NCBI GenBank assembly: GCA_022450565.1
Contig: JAKUOP010000012.1
Location: forward strand, 1 to 58,464
DNA from: Candidatus Nitrosopelagicus sp.
Lineage (GTDB): Archaea > Thermoproteota > Nitrososphaeria > Nitrososphaerales > Nitrosopumilaceae
Direction: 5' to 3'
Length of the DNA stretch: 58,464 nt
In this document: positions 16,049-25,607 of the stretch, in pieces
Layout: every line of letters begins with the position of its first letter
Numbering within the stretch: position 1 is the first letter of the stretch
Program-made: the position numbers and the translations under genes
The notes under the pieces: generated by a model
Database searches by the model: none
The model's input: only the letters and a program-made list of their open reading frames with translations
What the model was told of the DNA's origin: nothing

Positions 16049-17572
16049 TTATTGAGGTTCTATTGTTGCTGGAGGTTTACTGGAAATTACATAAGATACC
16101 CAAGTTACTTCTTCAATTTCATTTGTAATTCTATTACTAATTTTCTCTAAAATTCCATGTGGAAGTCTAGTCCAATCTGCAGTCATTGCATCAATTGAAT
16201 CAACAATTCGTACAGTAACAATGCGTCCATATTTTCTTTCATCACCAACTACACCAACTGCTTTATCATCTCCCACAGCAGCAAATGCCTGCCAAACCTC
16301 ATTATATAATCCAGCATCCCATAATTCTTCCTCTATGATCTTACTAGCTTTTCTTGAAATTGATAGTTTTGTCGGGGTTACTTCTCCGATGACTCTTACG
16401 GACAATCCAGGTCCTGGAAATGGATGTCTTTTGACTAATTTTTCAGGAACACCAAGAATTTTTGCAACTTCTCTAACTTCATCTTTATATAATTCCCTTA
16501 ATGGTTCTAAAATTTCTAAATTCAACCAATCTGGCAAACCACCAACGTTATGATGTGATTTTATTACAGACGCTGGTCCTTTTGAAACTCCACTCTCAAT
16601 TACATCCGGATACAATGTTCCTTGTGCTAGCCATTTGAATGGACCATTTTTTTCAGCGAAATCTGTAAAAACTCTAATAAACTCTTCACCTACAATTTTT
16701 CTCTTCTGTTCCGGATCCAAAACCCCTCTTAATTTTGAAAGAAATTTTTCTTGAGCCTCTATTTTATGGAAATTTAATGAAAAATTTTTCATAAACATTT
16801 CTTCAATCTCTTCTGATTCATTCAGACGTAACAAGCCGTTATCAACAAAAACTCCTGTTAATCTCTCTCCTATTGCTTTATGAATTAGTAGCGCTGCCAC
16901 CGTTGAATCTATTCCTCCACTAACGCCACACAATACATTTCCATCAATTTTTGTTAATTCATTTACGGTTTTTTCAATAAATCCTTCCATTGTCCAATCT
17001 TGTTTTGCTTTACAAATTTTCAAGACAAAATTCTTCAAAATGTCAGTTCCTTGTTCAGTATGGATAACCTCAGGATGAAACTGAATGCCAAATACAGTTC
17101 TATCTTTATTAGCTATAGCTGCTGCATGTGCATTATCAGTGTGACCAATAATATCAAATTCATCAGGAATCTTTTCTGCCTCATCACCATGACTCATCCA
17201 TGCTCTAATTGATTCACCCAACCCATCTAATAATTCAGAATTATCATCCATCATCAGTAATGATGAACCATATTCTTTGTTTGCTCGTTTGACCTTTCCA
17301 CCAAATTTATTGACAATTAGTTGGTGACCATAACAAATTCCAAGTATTGGTAGTTCAAACTCAAAAATTTCGTTCTCTGGAAATGGTGCATCTGAATTAT
17401 AAACACTTGAAGGTCCACCAGAAAAAATTATTCCTTTTGCTTCTTTCTTTTTTAATTCATCTATTGATATATCGAATGGAACTAATTCGGCATATACTGA
17501 GAGTTCTCTAATTCTTCTACAAATTAGATGGCTGTATTGAGAACCAAAATCTAAAACAACGATTTTATCCAT
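16049..17572 (-). CDS. guaA: GMP synthase (glutamine-hydrolysing), single chain
   Basis: Converts XMP to GMP using glutamine and ATP. The 507 residues contain a glutamine amidotransferase domain with C80 in GICYGH and H166/E168 in FHPE, then the ATP pyrophosphatase domain with SGGIDS at 218-223, and the C-terminal dimerisation domain ending SSKPPATIEP. Many euryarchaea split these domains between two genes, but here they are fused as in bacteria. The start lies 4 bp after the upstream hypothetical gene's stop. guaB is nearby at 19857. Confidence 0.97.
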   Translation of the reverse strand: MDKIVVLDFGSQYSHLICRRIRELSVYAELVPFDISIDELKKKEAKGIIFSGGPSSVYNSDAPFPENEIFEFELPILGICYGHQLIVNKFGGKVKRANKEYGSSLLMMDDNSELLDGLGESIRAWMSHGDEAEKIPDEFDIIGHTDNAHAAAIANKDRTVFGIQFHPEVIHTEQGTDILKNFVLKICKAKQDWTMEGFIEKTVNELTKIDGNVLCGVSGGIDSTVAALLIHKAIGERLTGVFVDNGLLRLNESEEIEEMFMKNFSLNFHKIEAQEKFLSKLRGVLDPEQKRKIVGEEFIRVFTDFAEKNGPFKWLAQGTLYPDVIESGVSKGPASVIKSHHNVGGLPDWLNLEILEPLRELYKDEVREVAKILGVPEKLVKRHPFPGPGLSVRVIGEVTPTKLSISRKASKIIEEELWDAGLYNEVWQAFAAVGDDKAVGVVGDERKYGRIVTVRIVDSIDAMTADWTRLPHGILEKISNRITNEIEEVTWVSYVISSKPPATIEPQ

Positions 17573-17576
17573 TCTA

Positions 17577-18146
17577 TCACTTTGAAGAATTTTCTATCAT
17601 TCGTGTTAATGACCATGTAGCAGTATTGATAATTTCATCAATTCTATTTTTTTCGCGATAATTTTTGATAATTATCTCTCTAATTGCACTTCCATTTTTA
17701 TTAATAATACAATTAATAACAGATTCTTCAGGAATCTGACCATTTTCAACTAGTCTATCATCACTTTTTTTCATCTCACCAATAATTCGTTCAACAAAAA
17801 ATGTTCTTAGTGGTGGAATTTCGGGCGTTAATCCAATCCCGTCTTCTAGAATGATTGATACTTGTTCTGGTGTAACAATTGCATTAGCAATAATTTCACC
17901 ATTTTTACTTTTTTTAATTGGTATTGTTTTATCTGTTTTTTCTAGTACTTCTGAGTTATTTTTTGAAATGGAATTACTTTTTGGTAAATCAGATGCTTTT
18001 GTGAAACTTGAATCTTTAAGACTCACATCTAATATGTCTAAAGTTTTTTGTAAAAATGCAATTTCGTCTTCATATTTAGCTAGTTTTTCGATTATTGTCT
18101 CTTTTAGTTGTACCATATTCTGAATTTGTTCATCAGTATATTGCAT
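17577..18146 (-). CDS. Hypothetical protein, coiled-coil N-terminus
   Basis: A 189-residue protein of unknown function. Residues 5-50 are a heptad-like helix, residues 55-80 are polar and probably disordered, and residues 80-189 look like a folded mainly helical domain containing VTPEQVSIILEDGIGL and FFVERIIGEMKK. There are no Cys clusters or membrane segments. A TTTTAATAC element around 18168-18177 is about 26 bp before the ATG, so it has its own promoter. It is followed after 4 bp by guaA, so the two are likely co-transcribed. No functional claim is made. Confidence 0.7.
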   Translation of the reverse strand: MQYTDEQIQNMVQLKETIIEKLAKYEDEIAFLQKTLDILDVSLKDSSFTKASDLPKSNSISKNNSEVLEKTDKTIPIKKSKNGEIIANAIVTPEQVSIILEDGIGLTPEIPPLRTFFVERIIGEMKKSDDRLVENGQIPEESVINCIINKNGSAIREIIIKNYREKNRIDEIINTATWSLTRMIENSSK

Positions 18147-18182
18147 ATTTGTTAGAGAACGTATTCCGTATTAAAACGCATT

Positions 18183-18923
18183 CTAATTGCCTACGATGCA
18201 CTGAAGGTCAACCATACTAATTTTTTTGAATCCTTTAATCGATCTTGATGTAGTATAAAGCTCAGAATCAGATTTTCTCGCAAGCCATTCTAGTAATTTT
18301 TTGCCACATTCTAATTTTTTCAATTTAGTTTTTCGATCGATCACTTGCTTTTTTGAATATTTACCAATTTTATTACCAAAATCCATTCCAAACAAAATAA
18401 TTTTTTTTGCATTAAAATTTTCCGCCAAGAAAACACATCTATCACCATCAGTAAATCCACCAAAATTTTCTAACTTTCCAAATTTTTCTGTTTGTGTTGT
18501 GCCAATTTTATTTTGAAACTCTGCAACAATACCTAATTTATCATAGTTATTTCCATGTGCATGTATAATTATTGGAATTTTTGTCTTACCAATTTTTTTG
18601 ATGCTTGCAATATCACCATCTAGATCTGTAACTAAAATTTGTGGCTTAATATTATGCTCAAGTAATGCTTTAACCGCACCATCTGCAACAATTTTAGTAA
18701 CATTTGGGTATTTTTTGAGTGTTGAAATTGATCTAGAAAGAGATGGCCCAGCCCCAATTATGAAAACTGTTTGTCCTTTGATAGTTTTTTTAATTTCTGA
18801 TATAGGATATTTTCTTCCAATTTTTGAATTTAATTTCTTTGCAGAAACGAGATCATCATATTTTCTATATCCAAAAACATTCCTAATTTCATGATATCTT
18901 GTTTTCCATCCCCGTATTGTCAT
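18183..18923 (-). CDS. mptE: 6-hydroxymethyl-7,8-dihydropterin pyrophosphokinase, MptE type
   Basis: Archaeal enzyme that adds diphosphate to 6-hydroxymethyldihydropterin before coupling to p-aminobenzoate; it is unrelated in fold to bacterial FolK. The 246 residues carry the family motifs FIIGAGPSLSRS, VADGAVKALL and ILVTDLDGD. Further downstream are HAHGNNYDKL, GFTDGDRCVFLAE and FGMDFG. It diverges from folP with only 33 bp between the start codons, so the two consecutive folate steps lie back to back. A TTTATGAA box is about 25 bp upstream of the ATG. Confidence 0.9.
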   Translation of the reverse strand: MTIRGWKTRYHEIRNVFGYRKYDDLVSAKKLNSKIGRKYPISEIKKTIKGQTVFIIGAGPSLSRSISTLKKYPNVTKIVADGAVKALLEHNIKPQILVTDLDGDIASIKKIGKTKIPIIIHAHGNNYDKLGIVAEFQNKIGTTQTEKFGKLENFGGFTDGDRCVFLAENFNAKKIILFGMDFGNKIGKYSKKQVIDRKTKLKKLECGKKLLEWLARKSDSELYTTSRSIKGFKKISMVDLQCIVGN

Positions 18924-18956
18924 AAACTCAAATTAGATGACCTTTTCATAAATCAT

Positions 18957-19826
18957 ATGGCAAAATTAGGAAAATTATCAGTTGGAGGAAAAAATGAAAC
19001 AAAAATTATGGGCATAATTAATGTCAGTCCTGAATCATTTTTCAAAAAGTCGATTAATACCACTAAATTAGAAATTTCTAAAACCATAAAAAAAATGGAG
19101 GATGACGGTGTAAACATTATAGATGTTGGTGGAATGTCGACTGCACCTTATCTCAAAACAGTAATCACTGAAAAAGAAGAAGAAAAACGCGTCTCAAAGG
19201 CCATAAAGATTATTCAAAATATTACAAATATTCCAATCTCTGTTGATACATGTAGATCAAAAATTGCACAATCTGCATTAGAATTAGGTGTTCAAATAAT
19301 CAATGATGTTTCTGGTTTAAAATTTGACAAAGACATGCCAAAAATTATAGAAAGATTTCAACCCTCACTAATTGTTTGTGCCTATAGCAACAAAATAGTT
19401 GGAAACAATCATGCTGTTGAAGCAAAAAAATTACTCCAAGAAAGTATCATGATTGCCAGAAAGGCAAAAATTTCCACTGATAAAATTGTGGTTGACCCAG
19501 CAATTGGTTTTTTTAGAACAAGTGGTAGAGGATTCCCATTCACAAAAATTCGTTCTAATTGGGTTTCGAGGGATTTAGCAGTTCTACAAAATTTACGTTT
19601 TATTAAAAATAAATTTCCAGCCTTAGTTTCAGTTTCCAATAAATCGTTCATAGGAGAAATTTTACAAAAAGATGATCCAAGTGATCGATTCTATGGGACC
19701 ATGGCTGCAGAACTGATTTCAATAATGCATGGTGCAGATATTCTACGAACACATAATGTGGCTGCAGCCAAAGATATTTTGAAGATAGCAAAGAGAATGT
19801 TGAAAAACACTAAGAAAGGCTTATAA
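18957..19826 (+). CDS. folP: Dihydropteroate synthase
   Basis: Joins the pterin diphosphate to p-aminobenzoate to give dihydropteroate. The 289-residue TIM barrel has MGIINVSPESFF near the N-terminus, IDVGGMST, SVDTCRS, INDVSGL, and the DPAIGF and SNKSFIGE stretches. The start is ATG 18957; an in-frame ATG further upstream lies inside the divergent mptE and is unlikely. The GGMST and SNKSF variants differ slightly from bacterial GGxST and SRKxF. The gene is followed by guaB, whose TATA box overlaps the folP stop. Confidence 0.9.
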   Translation: MAKLGKLSVGGKNETKIMGIINVSPESFFKKSINTTKLEISKTIKKMEDDGVNIIDVGGMSTAPYLKTVITEKEEEKRVSKAIKIIQNITNIPISVDTCRSKIAQSALELGVQIINDVSGLKFDKDMPKIIERFQPSLIVCAYSNKIVGNNHAVEAKKLLQESIMIARKAKISTDKIVVDPAIGFFRTSGRGFPFTKIRSNWVSRDLAVLQNLRFIKNKFPALVSVSNKSFIGEILQKDDPSDRFYGTMAAELISIMHGADILRTHNVAAAKDILKIAKRMLKNTKKGL

Positions 19827-19827
19827 C
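19820..19827 (+). promoter_or_regulatory. TATA-like box for guaB
   Basis: CTTATAAC overlaps the folP stop codon and lies about 33 bp before the TTG start of guaB. It leaves a short leader in which GAGGT (19848-19852) serves as Shine-Dalgarno. Confidence 0.4.
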
Positions 19828-19856
19828 GGTTTTTCATTCTCTGGTATGAGGTTCAT

Positions 19857-21293
19857 TTGAGCATAAGAGAAGGAGTAACGTTTGATGATGTGCTCCTAGT
19901 ACCCAAATTTTCTGATATTAGTAGTAGAACACAAACTGACTTATCAACAAAGTTATCAAAAAATATCACATTAAACATTCCACTAATCAGTGCAAACATG
20001 GATACTGTAACAGAATCGACTATGGCAGTAACTATGGCTAGACAGGGTGGAATCGGAATCATTCATCGCTTTTTAACAATTCAAGAGCAAGCAAATCAGG
20101 TTCTAAAAGTGAAACGCTCTGGAAGTGTAATGATTGAGAATCCATATCAGATAAGTCAAGATGAAACAATTAGTACTGCACTTGATATAATGACTGAAAA
20201 AGAAGTTTCAGGTTTGCTGGTTGTTGATTCTGAATCCAAGCTTGTTGGGATTCTCACTGAACGTGATGTATTGTTTGAATCTCTAGATTCTACAAAATTA
20301 GTTAGAGAACTAATGACAAAAGACGTCATAACCTCAAAACCTAGTATAAATGTGGATGAGGCAAAAGACATTCTAAAAAACAATAGAATTGAAAAATTAC
20401 CTCTTGTTGACGATGATCAAAAAATTCATGGACTTTATACTACTCAAGACATACTAAATACTGAAAACTATCCAATTGCATCTCATGACAGTAAAGGAAG
20501 ACCACTTGTAGGTGCTGCAGTTGGAGTGAAGGGTGACTTTTTGGAAAGAACAGAAGCACTTCTAGAAGCTGGTACTGATGCAATTGTAGTAGATATTGCA
20601 CATGGACATAGCGAAAATGCAATCAGCACAGTGAAGAATATCAAAAAAGCGTTTCCTAACTGTGAATTGATTGCAGGAAATGTTGCTACTGCACAAGGAA
20701 CTGAAGATCTGATAAAGGCAGGAGTTGATGCTGTAAAAGTTGGTGTTGGCTCTGGCTCAATTTGTATTACTAGAGTGATAACAGGTTCCGGTGTTCCTCA
20801 GTTAACAGCAGTTTTAGATTGTGCAGAAATTGGTAAGAAATATGATATTCCAATCATATCAGATGGTGGTACTAGAACATCAGGCGATGCAACAAAGGCT
20901 CTTGCTGCAGGTGCATCTTCAGTAATGCTAGGAAGTATGTTAGGTGGAACAGATGAAAGTCCAGGTTCTACTATTAGTAAAAATGGTAAGCGTTACAAAA
21001 TTTACAGAGGTATGGCATCACTAGCTGCTGCAAGAGGAAGAAAATCAAAAGAAACTGGATTAGGAGATTTAGGTGATGATCTTAATGATTATGTAGCAGA
21101 AGGTGTAGAAGCATTTGTTCCATACAAGGGTTCAGTAACCGATATACTTACACAAATTACTGGAGGAATACGTTCTGGTCTCAGTTATTGTGGTGGACAT
21201 ACAATTCAACAAATGCAAGAAAATGCTGAATTTATCAAAATGTCTGGGGCTGGTTTTGCTGAAAGTAAGCCACATGATGTAGATTTGATGTAG
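19857..21293 (+). CDS. guaB: Inosine-5'-monophosphate dehydrogenase
   Basis: Oxidises IMP to XMP with NAD, the step before GuaA. The 478 residues begin with [13 protein letters not shown]. Two CBS domains span about 90-205, inserted in the TIM barrel. The catalytic cysteine is C303 in GSGSICITR, and the mobile flap contains [12 protein letters not shown] at 19857 is the start, preceded by GAGGT at 4 bp. An ATG at 19846 opens only a five-codon frame. T runs follow the stop. Confidence 0.96.
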   Translation: MSIREGVTFDDVLLVPKFSDISSRTQTDLSTKLSKNITLNIPLISANMDTVTESTMAVTMARQGGIGIIHRFLTIQEQANQVLKVKRSGSVMIENPYQISQDETISTALDIMTEKEVSGLLVVDSESKLVGILTERDVLFESLDSTKLVRELMTKDVITSKPSINVDEAKDILKNNRIEKLPLVDDDQKIHGLYTTQDILNTENYPIASHDSKGRPLVGAAVGVKGDFLERTEALLEAGTDAIVVDIAHGHSENAISTVKNIKKAFPNCELIAGNVATAQGTEDLIKAGVDAVKVGVGSGSICITRVITGSGVPQLTAVLDCAEIGKKYDIPIISDGGTRTSGDATKALAAGASSVMLGSMLGGTDESPGSTISKNGKRYKIYRGMASLAAARGRKSKETGLGDLGDDLNDYVAEGVEAFVPYKGSVTDILTQITGGIRSGLSYCGGHTIQQMQENAEFIKMSGAGFAESKPHDVDLM

Positions 21294-21297
21294 CTAG

Positions 21298-21327
21298 TTT
21301 TTTATTGTTTTAGAATACAGTTTTTTT
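21298..21327 (+). terminator. T-run terminator region after guaB
   Basis: A six-T run begins 4 bp after the guaB stop and a seven-T run ends directly before the next ATG. Either could terminate guaB. Confidence 0.4.
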
Positions 21328-21798
21328 ATGTTAAATAAATTTACTATAGTTGGTCTTATAATTGGAAGTATAATTTCAATTCTTGGTGCATCTTCAATGA
21401 TTGGTTCTCTAAGCAGTCCAAATGAAATACAAGAAGATTCCGCAACATTTGCAATTGGTGGTATGGATAAAATTCAGTTTAATGCACCCAAAAATTCATC
21501 CCAATCATTAACTGTTACCGGAGATTCATTTGACATTAAAATCACAACACCAGATTCGGCTAATGATGTAGATGAAAGTTTTAAGAACAAAGCAAGCTTC
21601 TCATGGACTTCGGCTAATTCTGGTGAAATAACTATCATGATACAAAATACTGGTGATTCTGAATTTACTGAAGATTATAAATTTGAATTAGAACGAGATC
21701 CTTTGTTTTTTACTTACTCAATTTTAGTAATTATTGCGGGAATTGTGATTATTGGTTTTAGTGCAGGATTTAGTGCTAGAAAGCCGAAGGGTTTTTAG
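21328..21798 (+). CDS. Membrane protein with extracytoplasmic domain, function unknown
   Basis: A 156-residue protein with one hydrophobic segment at about 6-27 and a second at about 128-150, followed by a short basic tail (SARKPKGF). The 100 residues between them are polar, rich in Ser, Thr, Asn and Asp, and probably beta-structured, facing outward. The family is not recognised. The 3' end overlaps the convergent pheA by 4 bp. The T-rich leader makes its promoter hard to place. Confidence 0.75.
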   Translation: MLNKFTIVGLIIGSIISILGASSMIGSLSSPNEIQEDSATFAIGGMDKIQFNAPKNSSQSLTVTGDSFDIKITTPDSANDVDESFKNKASFSWTSANSGEITIMIQNTGDSEFTEDYKFELERDPLFFTYSILVIIAGIVIIGFSAGFSARKPKGF

Positions 21799-22610
21799 CT
21801 CAACGTTGCAATAGGATAAGAACCAATTACTCTTAGAAATGATGTACATTTTTTAATTTCTGATAGAACTTTGGTAATATCTTCATTCAATTGATGTCCA
21901 ATAAAATCTACATAGAAATTATATTCCCATGTTTTACCAATTTTTGGTCTAGATTCTATCTTTGTTAAATTTATTTTATTTTCATAGAATATTCTAATTA
22001 TTTCATATAATGTACCAGGTTCATGTTTTATGGAAAAAATTATAGATGTTTTGTCATTATTTGTTAAATCAGTTCCACTTTTTGATAATATTAAAAATCT
22101 AGTATAATTGTTAGAATCATTTTCTATGTTCTCTTTGATTATTGGCATGCTGTATATTGTTGCTGCATTTTTACTCGCTATACATGCAACATTTTTGTCA
22201 TTCATATCTTTAACAATTTTTACACTACCTGCAGTATCATAAGTTGGAACAGTTTTGTACGAACCATTTTGTAAGAAATTCCTACACTGGCCCAGTGCTT
22301 GGGGATGTGAATAAACCGTATTTACATCATCCAATTTTCCATTTCCAATCAAACAATGTTCAATTTTGTGATATATCTCTCCAATTGCATAAAGATTTGA
22401 TGAAAATAGTGCATCATAACTCTCACCAACATTTCCTTCAATAGAATTTTCAACTGGTAAAATAGAAAAATCTGATATTTCTTTTTCAGTATTATCTAAT
22501 ACCTGTTTGAAAGTTGAACAAGGAATAGTTGTTATTTTATCTTGGAAAAATATCTTTGATGCACTTTCACTATATGCACCACTTTCTCCTTGAAATGAAA
22601 CTTTACTCAT
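21795..22610 (-). CDS. pheA: Prephenate dehydratase
   Basis: Converts prephenate to phenylpyruvate in phenylalanine synthesis. The 271 residues begin with SFQGESGAYSESA and contain PVENSIEGNVGES and the YDTAGSVK segment with the catalytic threonine region. A C-terminal ACT domain (about 185-270), containing the ESRP motif for feedback binding of phenylalanine, follows. No chorismate mutase domain is fused. The ATG overlaps the csl4 stop by 4 bp, so an unrelated RNA-processing gene is coupled to it. Confidence 0.95.
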   Translation of the reverse strand: MSKVSFQGESGAYSESASKIFFQDKITTIPCSTFKQVLDNTEKEISDFSILPVENSIEGNVGESYDALFSSNLYAIGEIYHKIEHCLIGNGKLDDVNTVYSHPQALGQCRNFLQNGSYKTVPTYDTAGSVKIVKDMNDKNVACIASKNAATIYSMPIIKENIENDSNNYTRFLILSKSGTDLTNNDKTSIIFSIKHEPGTLYEIIRIFYENKINLTKIESRPKIGKTWEYNFYVDFIGHQLNEDITKVLSEIKKCTSFLRVIGSYPIATLS

Positions 22611-23161
22611 TTAATTTCATCAAACTTTAGAAAATCAGCTTGTTCAAAATCAGACGATAATTTACGATCATCAATCCAACCACATTCGCTGCATTTAACA
22701 GCATCACGAACTTTGACTACTTTTCCAAAACATTTCCTACATTTTGTATACAAAACTCCCAAATCGTGTTCATCAATCCCTGCATGAATTGTTCCATTTA
22801 CATGATTGATAATTTTTAATTTAACAACATCCTTAACTAAAGCAGCATTTTTTTTCCTCAAGTGTCTTATTGTGCATATACATTCAATGTTTGATTCATT
22901 CTCTACACCATTGATGTATTTTATTGAAACTGCCATCATTGAACCCAGATTTGCTTCGACAGTTCCAACAATAATATCACCTATCTTTGGAACCATGGGG
23001 GATTTCTTATTTTGTATCGAAACTAATTGCTCTGTTTTGTTTAATTCCACAGTACCAACTGATGCAGATCTTATTGCATCCCCATCTTCAAACGTGTTAT
23101 CTCCAGGAAGGTATTCTTCTATAGTTGCTACCTTTTCCCCAGGTAATCTATTTTCAGACAT
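22607..23161 (-). CDS. csl4: Exosome RNA-binding subunit Csl4
   Basis: A 184-residue cap subunit of the archaeal exosome. It has an N-terminal domain with the conserved PGEKVATIEEYLPG, a central S1 RNA-binding domain starting about residue 58 (VGDIIVGTVE-like), and a C-terminal zinc ribbon (CRKC then CSECGW). It recruits RNA and partner proteins to the Rrp41/Rrp42 ring. The gene lies 40 bp after dph2 and overlaps pheA by 4 bp. Confidence 0.95.
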   Translation of the reverse strand: MSENRLPGEKVATIEEYLPGDNTFEDGDAIRSASVGTVELNKTEQLVSIQNKKSPMVPKIGDIIVGTVEANLGSMMAVSIKYINGVENESNIECICTIRHLRKKNAALVKDVVKLKIINHVNGTIHAGIDEHDLGVLYTKCRKCFGKVVKVRDAVKCSECGWIDDRKLSSDFEQADFLKFDEIK

Positions 23162-23201
23162 CGAATAATTTCTTCTTATATGACTATTAATTGTTTTTTT
23201 A

Positions 23202-24197
23202 TTAAAGCCAATGTGGGATCTCGAAATAGTTGTTAATCTCTTCGTTTCGTAATAATTTCAATAATGCAGTTGCTTGTGGTGTGGAAAGTACTGGTTTATC
23301 AAATTGATTATCTGTAGATATTCTTGGACATGCTACTTGAATAAATGCATCGATTCCTGTGAAATTTTTCAATCTATCATTTGTAATATCTGTCATTGCA
23401 AAAAGTTGAACTGATTTTCCTTCAAGTTCTAATTCTTTTTTAAATTTTAGGGCTGTTAATTGTGCAAATTGACCCTCTTTAAGACCAACAATTATTCCAA
23501 AAGTTTGTGCATTTGTAGCTTTAAAAATTGTTAAAGTTGCTTTTTTCTCTAAAGTTTCAGAAAATTTTGTAACATCTCTTAATTCATTAAAATATGGATC
23601 TAGCACATATGTTGGTTTTTTTGTAGATAACGCAATGCCAGCAGCATGAAAATTACTTTGCCCAAGAAATAGATTAGCATCAGCAGTTTCCTTAGTTTCT
23701 ATTGCTGGATAAAACTCACAGCCAAAAACCTGCCCATCATTTAACTGTCCTTTACCTTTTCCAATTTTTACTATAATGTCATTTTTTTCAAGATAATTTT
23801 TTACATTTTCTATTTCATGTAGATGTTGACTATCAGTAATCAGTGAAATTGTTTTGCCTTTGAATTTTTCAATGCATTTAGGAAGAACTCTTTCAAAAGA
23901 AATATCATCAAAAGCGTTAATCATTACTACATTATTTTCAAAAGTTTCAAGTTTATTGGTATGACCTATGTTAAAGAGAATTTCTGCACCAAGTACTTTT
24001 GCACCATTAGAATTAAGATCACAAGTTCCCCAAGTTGTATCTGCTAAAATGAAAGCAGGAATTCCAAATTTTTCCATAATGTTTGTAGCTGTTTTCTGAA
24101 CTTTAGGTAAGATGCCATCTGGACCATTAAGTGCCACTGAGATTGGTTTCCTTTCTGAGATCACTTGGAAAATCCTTTCCTCGTCAATTATTATCAT
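23202..24197 (-). CDS. dph2: Diphthamide biosynthesis enzyme Dph2 (radical SAM-like)
   Basis: Catalyses the first step of diphthamide formation on aEF2 by transferring the aminocarboxypropyl group of SAM to histidine. The 331 residues carry the three widely separated cluster cysteines: C59 in TWGTCD, C160 in FGCEFYP and C290 in VACPRI. All are present, so the noncanonical 4Fe-4S radical chemistry should be intact. Length is typical. It precedes csl4 and diverges from tiaS with 84 bp between starts. Confidence 0.95.
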   Translation of the reverse strand: MIIIDEERIFQVISERKPISVALNGPDGILPKVQKTATNIMEKFGIPAFILADTTWGTCDLNSNGAKVLGAEILFNIGHTNKLETFENNVVMINAFDDISFERVLPKCIEKFKGKTISLITDSQHLHEIENVKNYLEKNDIIVKIGKGKGQLNDGQVFGCEFYPAIETKETADANLFLGQSNFHAAGIALSTKKPTYVLDPYFNELRDVTKFSETLEKKATLTIFKATNAQTFGIIVGLKEGQFAQLTALKFKKELELEGKSVQLFAMTDITNDRLKNFTGIDAFIQVACPRISTDNQFDKPVLSTPQATALLKLLRNEEINNYFEIPHWL

Positions 24198-24281
24198 TTA
24201 TACTAAAAACTTCTATTTTGAATTTAAACTAAACTAACATTCATCAAATAACTAAAATTGAAATCGTTTCTATCGTAGAGT

Positions 24282-25601
24282 ATGGAGTCACAGGTAATGT
24301 ATATCGGATTTGATGATACTGATTCGCCTAAGGGTATGTGTACAACGTATCTTGCATACAAAATGGTGAAAACACTCAAAAAAGAGAAAGTGACATTTCT
24401 GGATTTTCCTAATTTGATTAGATTTAATCCAAACATTCCATGGAAAACACGAGGAAACGGTGCAGTAGGTCTGACAATTTCAACAGATAATCCTCAAAAA
24501 ATAAAGCGTATGATAAAAAATCTTGTTGAAAAATACTCTGATACAAAAAATGGTGCTAATCCAGGGTTAGTATTTTTTGAAAAACAAGACATACCTGACG
24601 AATTTTTGCAGTTTAGTTCAAAGGCTCTCTGGAAGTTAATTCATAGGGTGGATGCAAAGAAATTTGTTTCAAAACATAATCTAGATTCATTTTATCTGGG
24701 AAATGGTCAAGGCTTAGTTGGCGCAATTGGTGTAATTGGGTACAAATTTCTTGATCAAACTTATGAGTTACTAAGCTATAGAAATAAATCCAAATTTGGA
24801 ACAAAACGAAATATTGATCACACAAAAGTTAAAGAAATGCAAGAAAAAACATTTCCACAGACATTTAACAATTATGATAAAGAAAAAGGTCGAGTTCTGA
24901 TCACACCACACGGACCTGATCCAGTTTTTTATGGAATTCGAGGAGAAGATCCTTCCACACTCATTTCTGCATCAAAACTCATCAAACCTGAAGAAAAATT
25001 ACACGGGTATTTAATTTTCAAGTCAAATCAGGGAACTGGTGATCATTTAAAAAATAAAATTACACTTGAAAATTTTGAACCATATACGTCTGGTACAATT
25101 ACTGGAATTGTTTCTACAGTACCTATTGTAATGAAAGGCGGACATGTATTTTTTTCTGTACGCTCCGGAAATGATATTTTTAGATGTGCTGTTTACAAAC
25201 CAACTAAAATTACTAACATCGCTAGAAATTTGATCATTGGTGATCGAATTCAAATTGGTGGTGGCGTAAGAAAAGCGACAAAAACTTTTGAAAGACTTGT
25301 TAATATTGAATTCATTAATGTATTAGAACTGAAAAAGAAACTTCAAACCATCAATCCTGTATGTAAAAAATGTAAAAAAAGAATGAAGTCAAAAGGAAAA
25401 AACCAAGGTTATCAGTGTGTAAAATGTGGTAGAAAATTAAAGAATAAGCAAGTCATTAAACTTCCACGTTTAATTTCTAAAACTTTGTATGTTCCAACCA
25501 TTTCAGCCCATCGTCATCTTACTAGACCAAGACAGCGATTAGGAACAATAAACCAAAAAAACCAATTTTCTAGAAAAATTCAATGGATTAATACCTTCTA
25601 A
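24282..25601 (+). CDS. tiaS: tRNA(Ile2) 2-agmatinylcytidine synthetase
   Basis: Attaches agmatine to C34 of tRNA-Ile(CAU), allowing it to read AUA. The 439 residues begin with YIGFDDTDSPKGMCTTYLA, the family signature at the kinase-like domain. Further on come the GNGQGLVGAIG segment, an OB-fold around 290-350, and a C-terminal zinc ribbon (CKKC then CVKCGR). An alternative ATG at 24297 would remove five residues. The gene converges with initiator tRNA-Met, 6 bp apart. Confidence 0.95.
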   Translation: MESQVMYIGFDDTDSPKGMCTTYLAYKMVKTLKKEKVTFLDFPNLIRFNPNIPWKTRGNGAVGLTISTDNPQKIKRMIKNLVEKYSDTKNGANPGLVFFEKQDIPDEFLQFSSKALWKLIHRVDAKKFVSKHNLDSFYLGNGQGLVGAIGVIGYKFLDQTYELLSYRNKSKFGTKRNIDHTKVKEMQEKTFPQTFNNYDKEKGRVLITPHGPDPVFYGIRGEDPSTLISASKLIKPEEKLHGYLIFKSNQGTGDHLKNKITLENFEPYTSGTITGIVSTVPIVMKGGHVFFSVRSGNDIFRCAVYKPTKITNIARNLIIGDRIQIGGGVRKATKTFERLVNIEFINVLELKKKLQTINPVCKKCKKRMKSKGKNQGYQCVKCGRKLKNKQVIKLPRLISKTLYVPTISAHRHLTRPRQRLGTINQKNQFSRKIQWINTF

Positions 25602-25607
25602 ATTTAG

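Noticed and set aside
16049-17572. Possibility that fused guaA is two genes in error
   Set aside because: The reading frame is continuous with both catalytic sets intact and no internal stop, so the fusion is real.
18891-18956. Upstream in-frame ATG extending folP by 22 residues
   Set aside because: It overlaps the start of the divergent mptE gene and the extra residues are not like family N-termini; ATG 18957 fits the family.
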